DNA from: Duganella qianjiadongensis
Lineage (GTDB): Bacteria > Pseudomonadota > Gammaproteobacteria > Burkholderiales > Burkholderiaceae_D
Assembly (NCBI RefSeq): GCF_009857915.1
Contig: NZ_WWCM01000017.1
Location: 25,030-89,029 of the forward strand
DNA: 64,000 bases
Direction: 5' to 3'
The position numbers and the translations under genes were made by a program. The notes beneath the pieces were generated by a model. The model worked only from the letters and a program-made list of their open reading frames with translations, did not search any database and was not told the origin of the DNA. Shown piece by piece: positions 1 to 8,464 of this stretch. Every line of letters starts with the position of its first letter. Position 1 is the stretch's first letter.

Positions 1-1
1 C

Positions 2-958
2 CAGGCCGAGAGCGATGAAAACGCTGTGGTGCTGGTGAAGCCCGTTACCCCGACGAATTTATATGACGCACTCCAGCATGCGCTGGCAGCGTATGGCGAA
101 CACGGCCAGCGTGCCACGGCGGAAGCCAGTATCGCCGGCAGTCTGGCCGGTATCCACTTCCTGCTGGTAGAGGACAATCTGCTGAACCAGATGGTGGCGC
201 GCGGCATACTCGAACATGCCGGCGCCACGCTCGATGCGGTGGGCGACGGGCGGCAGGCGGTGGAGCGCCTGCGCGCCGGCCCCGAGGATTACGATATGGT
301 GCTGATGGATATGCAGATGCCCGTCATGGATGGCTACACGGCCACCCGTATCCTGCGCCAGCAACTGGGGCTGAAGCTGCCGATTATTGCCATGACGGCC
401 GGCGTGCTGGGCAGTGAAAGGCACCGCAGCGAGGAAGCCGGCATCAGCGATTTCATACCGAAACCGATCGAGGTGGAGGAAATGCTGGCCGTGTTGCAGC
501 GGCATCTGCCGGCGCGTGCGCAGCGTGCGGCTGCTCCTGCGGCGGCAGTGCAGACGCCAGCCCAGCCAGCCATCGATGACGGCGTGTTCAATATGGATAG
601 CCTGATGCGGGTGATGGGCAAGGACGCGGCAGGGCGTGCCATGATGGAGCGCATGGTGCGCGGCGCCATCGACAGCGGCATGGGCCCGGTCGAAGTGGCT
701 GGCGTGGCACTGCAGGAAGGGCGGCTGCGCGATGCCGCCCATGCTTTCCACGGCCTGCGCGGCGCGGTGGGTGTGCTGGGTGCCAAGCGGCTGGTGCAGG
801 CCACGCTGGATGCGGAGAAAGCCATCAACAACGACGCCGTCAGCAGCGCGGCGGCCGATCTGGCGCCCTACTTCCAGGCCGTACGGCAGGAACTGGCGCA
901 GACGCTGGCGCAGGCGCGCCGGTGGCTGGACGCGCAGGCAGCTGACAAATCGAATTGA
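2..958 (+). CDS. Hybrid sensor histidine kinase, C-terminal part (receiver - receiver - Hpt), 5' truncated
   Basis: The reading frame is open from the window edge, so only the C-terminal part of a larger phosphorelay protein is present. It starts with the end of one receiver domain (LVKPVTP, carrying the conserved Lys-Pro). A complete second receiver follows at about residues 55-170, with the VEDN acidic pair, the phospho-acceptor Asp in VLMDMQMPVMDG and the Lys in FIPKPI. A linker rich in Ala, Pro and Gln leads to an Hpt domain whose phospho-His is the His of FHGLRGAVGVLG. The kinase core must lie upstream of the window. In this family phosphate moves His-Asp-His-Asp to a separate regulator, which is not identifiable here. 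The start codon lies outside the window. Confidence 0.9.
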   Translation, partial: QAESDENAVVLVKPVTPTNLYDALQHALAAYGEHGQRATAEASIAGSLAGIHFLLVEDNLLNQMVARGILEHAGATLDAVGDGRQAVERLRAGPEDYDMVLMDMQMPVMDGYTATRILRQQLGLKLPIIAMTAGVLGSERHRSEEAGISDFIPKPIEVEEMLAVLQRHLPARAQRAAAPAAAVQTPAQPAIDDGVFNMDSLMRVMGKDAAGRAMMERMVRGAIDSGMGPVEVAGVALQEGRLRDAAHAFHGLRGAVGVLGAKRLVQATLDAEKAINNDAVSSAAADLAPYFQAVRQELAQTLAQARRWLDAQAADKSN

Positions 959-970
959 GAATAATTCGCA
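956..970 (+). promoter_or_regulatory. Fur box upstream of fiu
   Basis: The 15 bases TGAGAAT-A-ATTCGCA match the 7-1-7 inverted Fur pattern TGATAAT-N-ATTATCA at 11 of 14 arm positions. The site begins on the stop codon of the upstream kinase gene and abuts the predicted -35 element, so iron-loaded Fur bound here would block polymerase. The identity of the regulated gene, a siderophore receptor, supports the call. Confidence 0.65.
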
Positions 971-999
971 TTTACATTTGTATCCTTCCTTGTTACAAT
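971..999 (+). promoter_or_regulatory. Predicted sigma-70 promoter of fiu
   Basis: TTTACA (971-976) and TACAAT (994-999) are separated by 17 bases, and a TGT triplet just before the -10 gives an extended -10. The predicted start near 1006 leaves a leader of about 95 bases before the receptor gene. The Fur box lies immediately upstream of the -35. Confidence 0.55.
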
Positions 1000-1099
1000 C
1001 CTGCTACCCCTAGTTGTTTAGCGGCAGCCAGACGCCTTTAGCACGATTGCAACTCTTGCAGCGCAGCCAGCCACCCACTCCCACGGATGAAGGATGCAC

Positions 1100-3451
1100 A
1101 TGATCAAGAGTCGTAAGCACGCGCCTGCGCGGCGTTCCCCCCTCAACTGCACGCTGGCTGCCTTGCTGCTGCCCGCCAGCGTGGCGGTGCAGGCCGGAGA
1201 AACCAGCCAGCCAGCCCAGAAAACGCTGGATGAAGTGAAAGTGATAGCCGATGCCATCAACGATTTCAAGGCCGACAAGGCCAGTTCGCCCAAATACACG
1301 GAAAAGCTGGTCGATACGGCGCAGACGGTCACCGTCATCAAGCGCGAACTGGTGGAGCAGCAAGGCGCCGTGACCCTGACGGAAGCGCTGCGCAACACCC
1401 CCGGCGTGGGCGCTTTCTTCCTCGGCGAAAATGGCAGCACCACGACGGGCGATGCCATCTATATGCGCGGTTTCGATGCGTCCGGCAGCATCTTTGTCGA
1501 CGGCGTGCGCGATGTGGGCTCGATCTCGCGCGATACCTTCAACATCGAGCAGATCGATGTGCTGAAGGGACCCGCCGGTACCGACAGCGGGCGCAGCACG
1601 CCCACCGGCTCGGTCAATCTGGTCAGCAAACAGGCATTGATGGAAAACGCCAGCAATGCCGCGCTGACGCTGGGCAGCGGCCAGCAGCGCCGCGTCACGG
1701 CCGATCTGAACCGCGTGATCAACAGCGATACGGGCACGGCCTTCCGCCTCAATCTGCTCGATCAGGACAGCGGCAATCCGGCCCGCGACGTGGTGCGCAA
1801 CAAGCGCTGGGGCGTCGCGCCATCGCTGGCCTTCGGCCTGAACGGCACGACCCGCGTCTACCTCAACTATCTGCACGTACAGCAGGACAATATTCCCGAT
1901 GGCGGCGTGCTGACCATAGGTCTGCCCGGCTGGACGCCACCGGCGCCGATCGCCGCGACCGCCACCAAGCCGGCCCAGAGCTTTGCCTTTATGGCGGGCG
2001 CCAGACCGGTTGATCCGAAGAATTTCTACGGCTCCATGCTGGACTTCGACAAGGTGCGCGCCGATATGCTGACCACCCGCATCGAGCACGATTTTGCCGG
2101 CGGCGCACGCCTGCAGAACACCACCCGCTATGGGCGCACCAAGCAGGATTATCTGCTGACGTCCTTCATGTCTTCGGGCGCCAACCTGACAGCCAACGTG
2201 GCCGGTTCCGATCCGTCCAGCTGGGTGATGGCGCGTACCAATCTGACCTACAAGGATCAGCTCAACGAAATCCTCACCAACCAGAGTACGCTCAGCTTCA
2301 CTCTGGAAGATGGCGTGTTCAAGCACGCGCTGGTGGCCGGTCTAGAGCTGACCAACGAGAAGCAGACCAACTACACCAACGTCAACGGCGCGGTGTCCGT
2401 CAACGGTTCCGTGGTCGGCCTGCCGCCGACCAGCATCTACCATCCGGATCCGTCCATGCCGATCAGCAAGGCACAGGTGAACATGGTGCGTAACGGCGCC
2501 CGCGGCGACGGCAGCACCAATACCCAGGCCGTGTATCTGTTCGATACGGCTAAGCTGGGCGAGCGCTGGATATTCAACGGCGGGGTGCGGCTCGATCACT
2601 ACACCACCAGCTACAACGGCGTGACGGTACAGGGCGCGGCGACGCCGCAGACTATTCCGGTCGGCACCCTGCTGGCGACAGCGTTGAACAGCAGCGATAC
2701 TCTGCTCAACGGCAAACTGTCGGCGCTATACAAGCCGACTGACAACAGCAGCGTGTATGCGCTGGCGGCCACTTCCAAAGCTCCGCCCGGCGGCAATACC
2801 TTCACGCTCAGCAGTGCGGCCAGCAGCGCTACCAACCCCAACTACGATCCGCAGATCACTACCACCTATGAAGTGGGCACCAAGTGGGATCTGCTGAAAC
2901 AGAAGCTGTCGCTGTCGGCTGCGGCCTACCGCACCGCTGTGCGCAACGAGATCGAAGTCGATCCGACCAACAGCGCGCTGTACTACCAGAGCGGCAAGAA
3001 GCGCGTGCAGGGCATAGAGCTGGGCGTGACGGGTGAGCTGATGCGTAACTGGCTGATCAGCGCAGGCTATACGCGCATGGCGTCGGAAGTTGTGTCCGGC
3101 AAAATCGTCACCAACAGCGGCGAGAACCGGCTGAGCTACACGCCCAAACAGGCCTTCACGGCATGGACTTCCTACACCCTGCCGGTGGGCTTGCAGATCG
3201 GCGGCGGTGCCCGCTTCGTCGACAAGCTGTTGCGCGGCACCGATGGTGCTGTGGGTACGCCGGCCTACGCCGATGCTTACTGGGTGTTCGATGCCATGGC
3301 ATCCTACCCGGTTAGCAAAAACGTGGACCTGCGCCTGAATGTCTACAACCTCGCCGACCAGCAGTATGTGGCGGCGATTAACAAGTCTGGTTACCGCTAC
3401 ACGCCGGGCGCGCCGCGCTCGGCCAGCCTGACGGCCAGCTTCCACTTCTAA
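1100..3451 (+). CDS. fiu: TonB-dependent catecholate siderophore receptor (Fiu-like)
   Basis: An outer-membrane, TonB-driven receptor of about 783 residues that imports ferric catecholate siderophores. A signal peptide (basic ARR segment, hydrophobic LAALLLPASVAVQA) ends around residue 33. The plug domain includes VTVIKRELVEQQG, the typical TEALRNTPGVG and the IEQIDVLKGPAG stretch. The remainder is a beta-barrel ending in the terminal Phe (SLTASFHF) required for outer-membrane assembly. ATG at 1100 has AAGGA 5 bases upstream and is preferred over ATG at 1094. The neighbouring piuC/ybiX gene matches the E. coli fiu-ybiX arrangement, which supports the Fiu subfamily. The preceding Fur box and promoter predict iron repression. 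Confidence 0.88.
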   Translation: MIKSRKHAPARRSPLNCTLAALLLPASVAVQAGETSQPAQKTLDEVKVIADAINDFKADKASSPKYTEKLVDTAQTVTVIKRELVEQQGAVTLTEALRNTPGVGAFFLGENGSTTTGDAIYMRGFDASGSIFVDGVRDVGSISRDTFNIEQIDVLKGPAGTDSGRSTPTGSVNLVSKQALMENASNAALTLGSGQQRRVTADLNRVINSDTGTAFRLNLLDQDSGNPARDVVRNKRWGVAPSLAFGLNGTTRVYLNYLHVQQDNIPDGGVLTIGLPGWTPPAPIAATATKPAQSFAFMAGARPVDPKNFYGSMLDFDKVRADMLTTRIEHDFAGGARLQNTTRYGRTKQDYLLTSFMSSGANLTANVAGSDPSSWVMARTNLTYKDQLNEILTNQSTLSFTLEDGVFKHALVAGLELTNEKQTNYTNVNGAVSVNGSVVGLPPTSIYHPDPSMPISKAQVNMVRNGARGDGSTNTQAVYLFDTAKLGERWIFNGGVRLDHYTTSYNGVTVQGAATPQTIPVGTLLATALNSSDTLLNGKLSALYKPTDNSSVYALAATSKAPPGGNTFTLSSAASSATNPNYDPQITTTYEVGTKWDLLKQKLSLSAAAYRTAVRNEIEVDPTNSALYYQSGKKRVQGIELGVTGELMRNWLISAGYTRMASEVVSGKIVTNSGENRLSYTPKQAFTAWTSYTLPVGLQIGGGARFVDKLLRGTDGAVGTPAYADAYWVFDAMASYPVSKNVDLRLNVYNLADQQYVAAINKSGYRYTPGAPRSASLTASFHF

Positions 3452-3463
3452 TCTGGCGACACG

Positions 3464-3495
3464 CGGCGTTCCGTTACAGGCGGAATGCCGTTTTT
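3464..3495 (+). terminator. Intrinsic terminator between fiu and piuC
   Basis: A 10-bp stem (CGGCGTTCCG / CGGAATGCCG, one G-U pair) with a 7-base loop is followed by TTTTT. It lies just after the fiu stop codon and before the piuC ribosome-binding site, so piuC would be expressed by read-through or from its own weak promoter. Confidence 0.75.
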
Positions 3496-3512
3496 ACTTG
3501 CGGAGCAAAATC

Positions 3513-4193
3513 ATGATGTTGCATATCCCCGGTGTGCTAAGCCGGGAGCAGGTGGCCGCCATGCGGCGCCGACTCGATGCCTCGAACTGGGTCGATGGGC
3601 GTAGCACGGTGGGTGCGCAGGGCGCGCAGGTCAAACAGAACCGTCAGCTGGCGGAAGGCTCGCCACTGGCGCAGGAATTGGGCGCGGAAGTGCTGGCCGC
3701 GCTGGCAGCCAGCCCGCTGTTCTTCTCGGCGGCGCTGCCGCTGCGCACCTGCCCGCCCCTGTTCAACTGCTATGCCGGTGGCGAGCATTACGGCGACCAT
3801 GTGGATGGCGCCATGCGCCGCGTGGCTGCCAGCGGCCAGTGGCTGCGCACCGATGTGTCGTCCACCCTGTTCCTCAGCGATCCCGAGGAATACGAGGGCG
3901 GCGAACTGACCGTGGTCGATGCCTATGGCGAGCATGAAGTGAAGCTGCCGGCCGGTGATCTGATCGTCTATCCGTCCACCAGCATCCACCGCGTGGCGCC
4001 GGTAACACGCGGCGCGCGCATCTGTTCCTTCTTCTGGACCCAGAGCATGGTGCGCGACGATATGCGCCGCTGCATGCTGCTGGAACTGGACCAGAATATC
4101 CAGAGCCTGCGTGCGCGTCTGGGCGACTGTACGGAACTGGTCGGCCTGACGGGCCACTATCACAACCTGCTGCGCCAGTGGAGCGAGGTTTAA
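3513..4193 (+). CDS. piuC: PKHD-type Fe(II)/2-oxoglutarate hydroxylase (PiuC/YbiX)
   Basis: A 226-residue cytoplasmic dioxygenase with a prolyl-4-hydroxylase-like jelly-roll fold. The iron triad is visible as H96 and D98 (YGDHVDG) and H159 (SIHRVAP), with R169 (RGARI) as the likely 2-oxoglutarate ligand. The spacing is essentially that of E. coli YbiX. The family is regularly found next to Fiu/PiuA-type receptors and is induced under iron limitation; its substrate is not established. ATG 3513 is chosen because CGGAGC lies upstream at 3501-3506 and the protein then begins at the conserved MLHIPGVLS. The stop overlaps the convergent TMEM175-like gene. Confidence 0.85.
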   Translation: MMLHIPGVLSREQVAAMRRRLDASNWVDGRSTVGAQGAQVKQNRQLAEGSPLAQELGAEVLAALAASPLFFSAALPLRTCPPLFNCYAGGEHYGDHVDGAMRRVAASGQWLRTDVSSTLFLSDPEEYEGGELTVVDAYGEHEVKLPAGDLIVYPSTSIHRVAPVTRGARICSFFWTQSMVRDDMRRCMLLELDQNIQSLRARLGDCTELVGLTGHYHNLLRQWSEV

Positions 4194-4831
4194 GCGGCCT
4201 TCTGTGCGCTGCGGCGTTCCGCCCAGCTACCCAGCGGGCGCAGACCGGCCATCAGGAAGAACACCAGATTGGCCTTGCCCGGCATGGTGATGCTGAGGGG
4301 GATGGCCGATAGCGCAATGACGATCAGGCCCAGACTGCGCGCCATGACGGCAGCATAGGCCGGTGGATCGAAACTATGGCTGCAAAGCTCGGGGTGGCGA
4401 TAGATATAGCGCGCCTGTAGCAGGGTGGCACTACCGAGCAGCACCATGACGCCCGAATACACGGCCTGTCCCGTCAGCGAAGCAAACTGGTTGTCGACGG
4501 CGGAAGCAAACGGCAGCAGCGATGCGCCGGACAGCACAAGCATGGTCAGCCACAACAGGCTCTGGTCCACCTGCCGCACAAAGCTGTACAGACGATGATT
4601 GGCGATCCAGAAGTTGGCCAGCACGAAGAAGCTGATCAGCCACGATATCATATTCGGCAGCAGCTCCAGCAAGGCATTGCGTAATGCGGCTTCGCCCGCG
4701 TGGCGGGCTGCTTCGGGGATGCGCAGGTCGATCACCAGCAGCGTCATGGCGACGGCAAAAATGCCATCGGCCAGCGCTTCGATGCGGTGTTTGCTCAGTT
4801 GCGGCGAGGTGGTGCTGACAGAGTCGGACAT
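4190..4831 (-). CDS. TMEM175-like integral membrane protein (DUF1211 family)
   Basis: Bacterial TMEM175 relatives are small six-helix potassium channels. The first helix here carries the family signature IEALADGIFAVAMTLLVID near the N-terminus, and about five more hydrophobic segments follow. The usual Phe-Ser-Asp of the signature is Leu-Ala-Asp here. An ATG at 4864 would add 11 residues; 4831 is preferred because the family motif normally starts 10-20 residues in, although neither start has a clear ribosome-binding site. It is convergent with piuC, and the two stop codons overlap. Channel activity is inferred from family membership only. Confidence 0.75.
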   Translation of the reverse strand: MSDSVSTTSPQLSKHRIEALADGIFAVAMTLLVIDLRIPEAARHAGEAALRNALLELLPNMISWLISFFVLANFWIANHRLYSFVRQVDQSLLWLTMLVLSGASLLPFASAVDNQFASLTGQAVYSGVMVLLGSATLLQARYIYRHPELCSHSFDPPAYAAVMARSLGLIVIALSAIPLSITMPGKANLVFFLMAGLRPLGSWAERRSAQKAA

Positions 4832-4963
4832 GGGGCGCTTTTTTGAGGACGGGGGAGCGCACATTCTTGCGGAAAATTACCTAAATCGCAATGTTAGGCA
4901 GGCCACTGTCGCTTAACGGCACAAATGTGGCAACCGCCCCCACTTTCAATCTACGCTAGCCTG

Positions 4964-5419
4964 CTAGCCACCAAATGCATCATTCGCGATACGTCGTAAG
5001 AATTTGGTCCGCGCGATAGTCTCTTCTTGTACACATTGGGCGATAAATTCAGATACCCAGAGATTGTTCCCGCCTTGCAGGCCGCCAATGAGCGTGCAAT
5101 TTTCTTCTTTTAATTTCAGCCATGCACGCTGGGACTTGCGCAATTGTTCACGCTCTTTTCTGCTGTCCCACGCGTCTTTCTCAGGGCGCTTGGCGAGAGC
5201 CGCCTGATAGGCCTGATTCAATTCCTCATCGAGTTTTTTGTTCAGCTGATTGATGCATTGAACCTCTGAAATATGGTCGGGAAAACTCTTGTCGCACTCG
5301 CCAGCGGCGACGGCCAGTTTCAGCGTTAGCGGGTAAAGAATGGAGAAAGCAAGAACGCTGATGCACAGCTTGCGGGAAGGCGAGTTCAATGGCAGAACAT
5401 TCATAACAAGTCGATTCAT
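4964..5419 (-). CDS. LprI-like secreted protein (DUF1311 / lysozyme inhibitor LprI family)
   Basis: About 151 residues. A hydrophobic signal sequence (ISVLAFSILYPLTLKLAVAA) is followed by the short domain typical of LprI-like proteins: ECDKS..., VQCINQLNKKLDEELNQAY, a conserved REQLRKSQRAWLKLKEENC stretch and a terminal pair of Cys. In mycobacteria LprI inhibits lysozyme; most proteobacterial members have no tested role. ATG 5419 is preferred over an upstream TTG at 5428. It is probably the last gene of a minus-strand group with the two genes upstream (14-24 base gap to the next). Confidence 0.7.
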   Translation of the reverse strand: MNRLVMNVLPLNSPSRKLCISVLAFSILYPLTLKLAVAAGECDKSFPDHISEVQCINQLNKKLDEELNQAYQAALAKRPEKDAWDSRKEREQLRKSQRAWLKLKEENCTLIGGLQGGNNLWVSEFIAQCVQEETIARTKFLRRIANDAFGG

Positions 5420-5442
5420 AGCCTGCAATGCTGGTGCAGGAC

Positions 5443-5967
5443 TCAGGATATATCTTCGCGCTGTATTGATAATTTCCAGCTTGCATAAAGCGTAGGAAGG
5501 CTAAGGAAGCAGGCCATATTGCTCATGAAGAGGGCAAAGGCCACACCCACGATGCGCTCGACCGGCCATGCCTGCAATGCTGCAGACATCAGTAGCACGG
5601 GGCCTGCCAGAATATTGGCGAAAGTCAGGAAGGCCAGACAAACGAAGTAGGCGTCTTGACGTAATGCCGTCTCGCGCTCGTTGTCCTTAACGAAGGATTT
5701 GCCCAGAGGGCCGTTCATGGCTATGCTTCCAGCCAGCGCGATTGCAGGCCCTGCAACTGCATATACGCCGTGCGGTAATGGCGCTGCGATGGCGAAATAG
5801 ATCAGGCCTGCTCCTAAGGCCATAGGTAACAGCGGCAGCCAGCGCATAAGCTGGCGCGGTCGTTCGGTAAAATCTGCAGACATATCCTGCCGGACCTGGT
5901 CGTCGGCATGGGTCCACCGGACCAATGCATCCAGACGCTGCAATATTGTGTTCGATTTCAGGTTCAT
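5443..5967 (-). CDS. Hypothetical four-helix membrane protein
   Basis: 174 residues with no family recognised. A charged N-terminal region of about 40 residues (RWTHADDQVRQDM, TERPRQLMRW) precedes two closely spaced hydrophobic segments (PLLPMALGAGLIYFAIAAPL and AVAGPAIALAGSIAM). Two more helices (FVCLAFLTFANILAGPVLLM and VGVAFALFMSNMACFLSLP) come near the C-terminus. It sits tightly upstream of the LprI-like gene and 52 bases downstream of another small exported protein, so the three probably form one transcription unit of envelope proteins. Confidence 0.55.
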   Translation of the reverse strand: MNLKSNTILQRLDALVRWTHADDQVRQDMSADFTERPRQLMRWLPLLPMALGAGLIYFAIAAPLPHGVYAVAGPAIALAGSIAMNGPLGKSFVKDNERETALRQDAYFVCLAFLTFANILAGPVLLMSAALQAWPVERIVGVAFALFMSNMACFLSLPTLYASWKLSIQREDIS

Positions 5968-6019
5968 TGCGATCTTGCGTCCGCTGCGTGAGTGTGTTTG
6001 TAGCGCGGTGCTGCCAGCG

Positions 6020-6463
6020 TTACTGTACTTTTGCTGTTGCGCTCTGGGAAACGGCCCACGAGAACTTCGTAGCGTTGCCTTGCACGGCCTGTTTCACGTT
6101 AGCCAGAATAATGTCAGCTGTCGGGTTTGCTGCTGCGTATTCTTTCGTGCCGGTGATTTTCAATACCGGTTTTGCATCCGCTATTCCAGCGGTTCTTGAT
6201 TGGTCGATATGGAAGCCTGCATCGGCCAATACTTTTCGCCCCAGATCTATGCTTTGCTGGTCGAGTGACTCCACTTCGATCTTGTATATCAAAACCAGCG
6301 CATAGCCATGCGGTAGTGACAGGAATGACAGATCATGCATGACTTCCGACGGCAGTTTTTCATTTTCCGCCGACCAGGCAATCGATGAGGAGAATGCGAT
6401 CAACAGCGCGAGCAGAATTCGGAAGGACATGGAGTATGCCAAGATTTGTTGTTTATTGAGCAT
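6020..6463 (-). CDS. Hypothetical exported protein
   Basis: 147 residues if read from ATG 6463, or 136 from ATG 6430. The hydrophobic stretch SFRILLALLIAFSSSIAWSA ending in a signal-peptidase-like site predicts export to the periplasm. The mature part of about 115 residues is soluble, with LPHGYALVLIYKIEVESLDQ and KPVLKITGTKEYAAANP segments but no recognisable catalytic motif. It is the first gene of the minus-strand group with the four-helix protein and the LprI-like protein. No function is proposed. Confidence 0.5.
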   Translation of the reverse strand: MLNKQQILAYSMSFRILLALLIAFSSSIAWSAENEKLPSEVMHDLSFLSLPHGYALVLIYKIEVESLDQQSIDLGRKVLADAGFHIDQSRTAGIADAKPVLKITGTKEYAAANPTADIILANVKQAVQGNATKFSWAVSQSATAKVQ

Positions 6464-6581
6464 GTCAATTTAGCATATCTCGCTACACGATTACAAATGC
6501 AGCTGAAATGCATCCGACCAGACGTCGATCTGGCCGCGATGGTGGCACAATAGGCGCGATCTCATTGTGCAGGAGCTTGCC

Positions 6582-7160
6582 ATGTCGGACCGTATCGCCG
6601 CGTTTTTTGCCAAGGCCCAGCCGTGGCAGCAGGAGTTCGCACAGTTACGCACCCTGCTGGGTGAGCTTGGTCTCGAGGAAGGCTTCAAATGGGGCTGGCC
6701 CTGCTACATGCACGAGGGCGCCAATATCGTGCTGATGCACGGCTTCAAGGAATACTGCGCGTTGCTGCTGTTCAAGGGCGCCCTGCTCGATGACGCTGAC
6801 GGCCTGCTGGTGCAGCAGACGGAAAACGTGCAGTCGGCACGCCAGATCCGCTTCACCAGCGTGGCGCAGATACAGCAGCAGAGCGCGGCGATACTGCGTT
6901 ATGTGCGCGCTGCCATCGTGGCGGAAAAAGCTGGCCTGACCGTGCAGAAAAAGTCCACGGCAGAATTCGACATGCCGGAAGAATTCGCCAGCCGTCTGGC
7001 CGAACAGCCCAAGCTGCAGGCTGCTTTCGATGCGCTCACGCCGGGGCGCCAGCGCGCCTACCTGCTGCATTTCGCTCAGGCCAAGCAGTCGGCCACCCGC
7101 GCGGCGCGCGTAGAGCGCTGCATCCCCCGCATACTCGAAGGTAAAGGAATGGACGATTGA
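6582..7160 (+). CDS. YdeI/DUF1801-family protein
   Basis: 192 residues. The N-terminal half carries the DUF1801 pattern (FKWGWPCYMHEGANIVLMHGF..., CALLLFKGALLDD). The C-terminal segment matches YdeI/OmpD-associated proteins (MPEEFASRLAEQPKLQAAFDALTPGRQRAYLLHFAQAKQ, with RIPRILEG-like end). These proteins are cytosolic with poorly defined roles; YdeI was linked to polymyxin and peptide resistance in enterics. AGGAG at 6571-6575 fixes ATG 6582. The stop overlaps the TTG start of the transporter gene, so it probably heads the peptidoglycan cluster transcript. Confidence 0.75.
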   Translation: MSDRIAAFFAKAQPWQQEFAQLRTLLGELGLEEGFKWGWPCYMHEGANIVLMHGFKEYCALLLFKGALLDDADGLLVQQTENVQSARQIRFTSVAQIQQQSAAILRYVRAAIVAEKAGLTVQKKSTAEFDMPEEFASRLAEQPKLQAAFDALTPGRQRAYLLHFAQAKQSATRAARVERCIPRILEGKGMDD

Positions 7161-8407
7161 ACGTAGTCTCCCGTCATGCCTGGGCCTGGGTGCCCAGTAT
7201 CTCGTTCAGTCAGGCCGTGCCCTATGTGGCCGTGATGATGCTGGCCACCGTGATGTACAAGAATCTCGACGTGCCGAATGCCGAACTGGCGTTCTACACG
7301 GCGTGGCTGTATCTGCCGTGGGTGATCAAGCCGCTGTGGTCGCCGCTAGTGGAACTGTTCGGCACCAAGCGGCGCTGGATAGTGGGGCTGCAGTGGCTGT
7401 CTGCCGTGGCGCTGGCCAGCGTGGCGCTGAGCCTGCATCTGCCGGATTTTTTCCGCATCAGTCTGGCCCTGCTGTGGCTGCTGGCCTTCAGTTCGGCTAC
7501 CCATGATATTGCCTCCGATGGTTATTACATGCTGGGCCTGCCCGAACGCTCGCAGCAGGCGGCTTTTGTCGGCGTGCGCAGCGCTTTCTACAAGCTGGGC
7601 ATGATCGCCGGTCAGGGCGGGCTGGTGTATCTGGCCGGTGTGCTGATCGAGCGCCATGGCGATGCGGCGCAGGCATGGGCGGTGGTGTTCGGTCTGCTGG
7701 CGCTGCTGCTCCTGCTGCTGGGAGCCTATCACCAGTGGGTGCTGCCGCGTCCGGCTACAGATCAGCCGTATATCAGCGCAAACAATGTGTGGAGCGGTTT
7801 TGCCGAGACTTTCCGCAGTTTCTTCCGCAAGCCCGGCATAGGCGTGACGCTGGGTTTTCTGCTGCTGTACCGGCTGGGCGAAGCGCAGTTGCTCAAAATG
7901 GCGGCCCCTTTCCTGCTCGACGGGCGGGCGCAGGGCGGGCTGGGGCTGAGCACGGCCACGGTGGGCATCGTGTATGGCACGGTGGGGGTGGCGGCGCTGG
8001 TGCTGGGCGGCATAGCCGGCGGGCTGGTCATCGCCCGTTTCGGCCTCAAGCGCAGCCTGTGGCCCATGGTGTGCATCATGCACGTCCCCGATCTGGTGTT
8101 CGTGTATCTGGCCGTGGCCCAGCCTAGCGATACCCTGCTGATCGCCGCCGGGCTGGCGGTGGAGCAGTTCGGCTACGGTTTCGGCTTTGCCGCCTTCATG
8201 CTGTACATGGTGACGGTGGCCGATGGCGAGCATAAAACCGCCCACTACGCCCTGTGCACGGGTTTTATGGCGCTGGGGATGATGTTGCCGGGCATGGTGG
8301 CGGGCTGGTTGCAGCAGCAACTCGGCTATCAGCTGTTCTTCCTGTGGGCCTGTATCGCCACCCTGCCCGCTTTCGGCATGACGCTGCTGGTGCGGCGCAC
8401 GCTGTAA
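7157..8407 (+). CDS. AmpG-like MFS transporter (PAT family)
   Basis: 416 residues, about twelve transmembrane helices. The loop sequence SSATHDIASDGYYMLGLPE followed by GVRSAFYKLGMIAGQGG resembles the AmpG signature (ATQDIAIDAYR... then RLGM), which places it in the AmpG/acetyl-CoA PAT branch of the major facilitator superfamily. AmpG imports anhydro-muropeptides for recycling. Classic AmpG has two extra helices and is longer, so the substrate could differ. Translation starts at TTG 7157, overlapping the preceding TGA, with AAGGA upstream. The neighbours (glycan hydrolase, sugar kinase, amidase) support a murein-fragment substrate. Confidence 0.75.
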   Translation: MNVVSRHAWAWVPSISFSQAVPYVAVMMLATVMYKNLDVPNAELAFYTAWLYLPWVIKPLWSPLVELFGTKRRWIVGLQWLSAVALASVALSLHLPDFFRISLALLWLLAFSSATHDIASDGYYMLGLPERSQQAAFVGVRSAFYKLGMIAGQGGLVYLAGVLIERHGDAAQAWAVVFGLLALLLLLLGAYHQWVLPRPATDQPYISANNVWSGFAETFRSFFRKPGIGVTLGFLLLYRLGEAQLLKMAAPFLLDGRAQGGLGLSTATVGIVYGTVGVAALVLGGIAGGLVIARFGLKRSLWPMVCIMHVPDLVFVYLAVAQPSDTLLIAAGLAVEQFGYGFGFAAFMLYMVTVADGEHKTAHYALCTGFMALGMMLPGMVAGWLQQQLGYQLFFLWACIATLPAFGMTLLVRRTL

Positions 8408-8464
8408 AACGGCCTACCCCGCTTCCGCTACAATACGGGGGCTAATTTGATTCGGGGAATGGTT

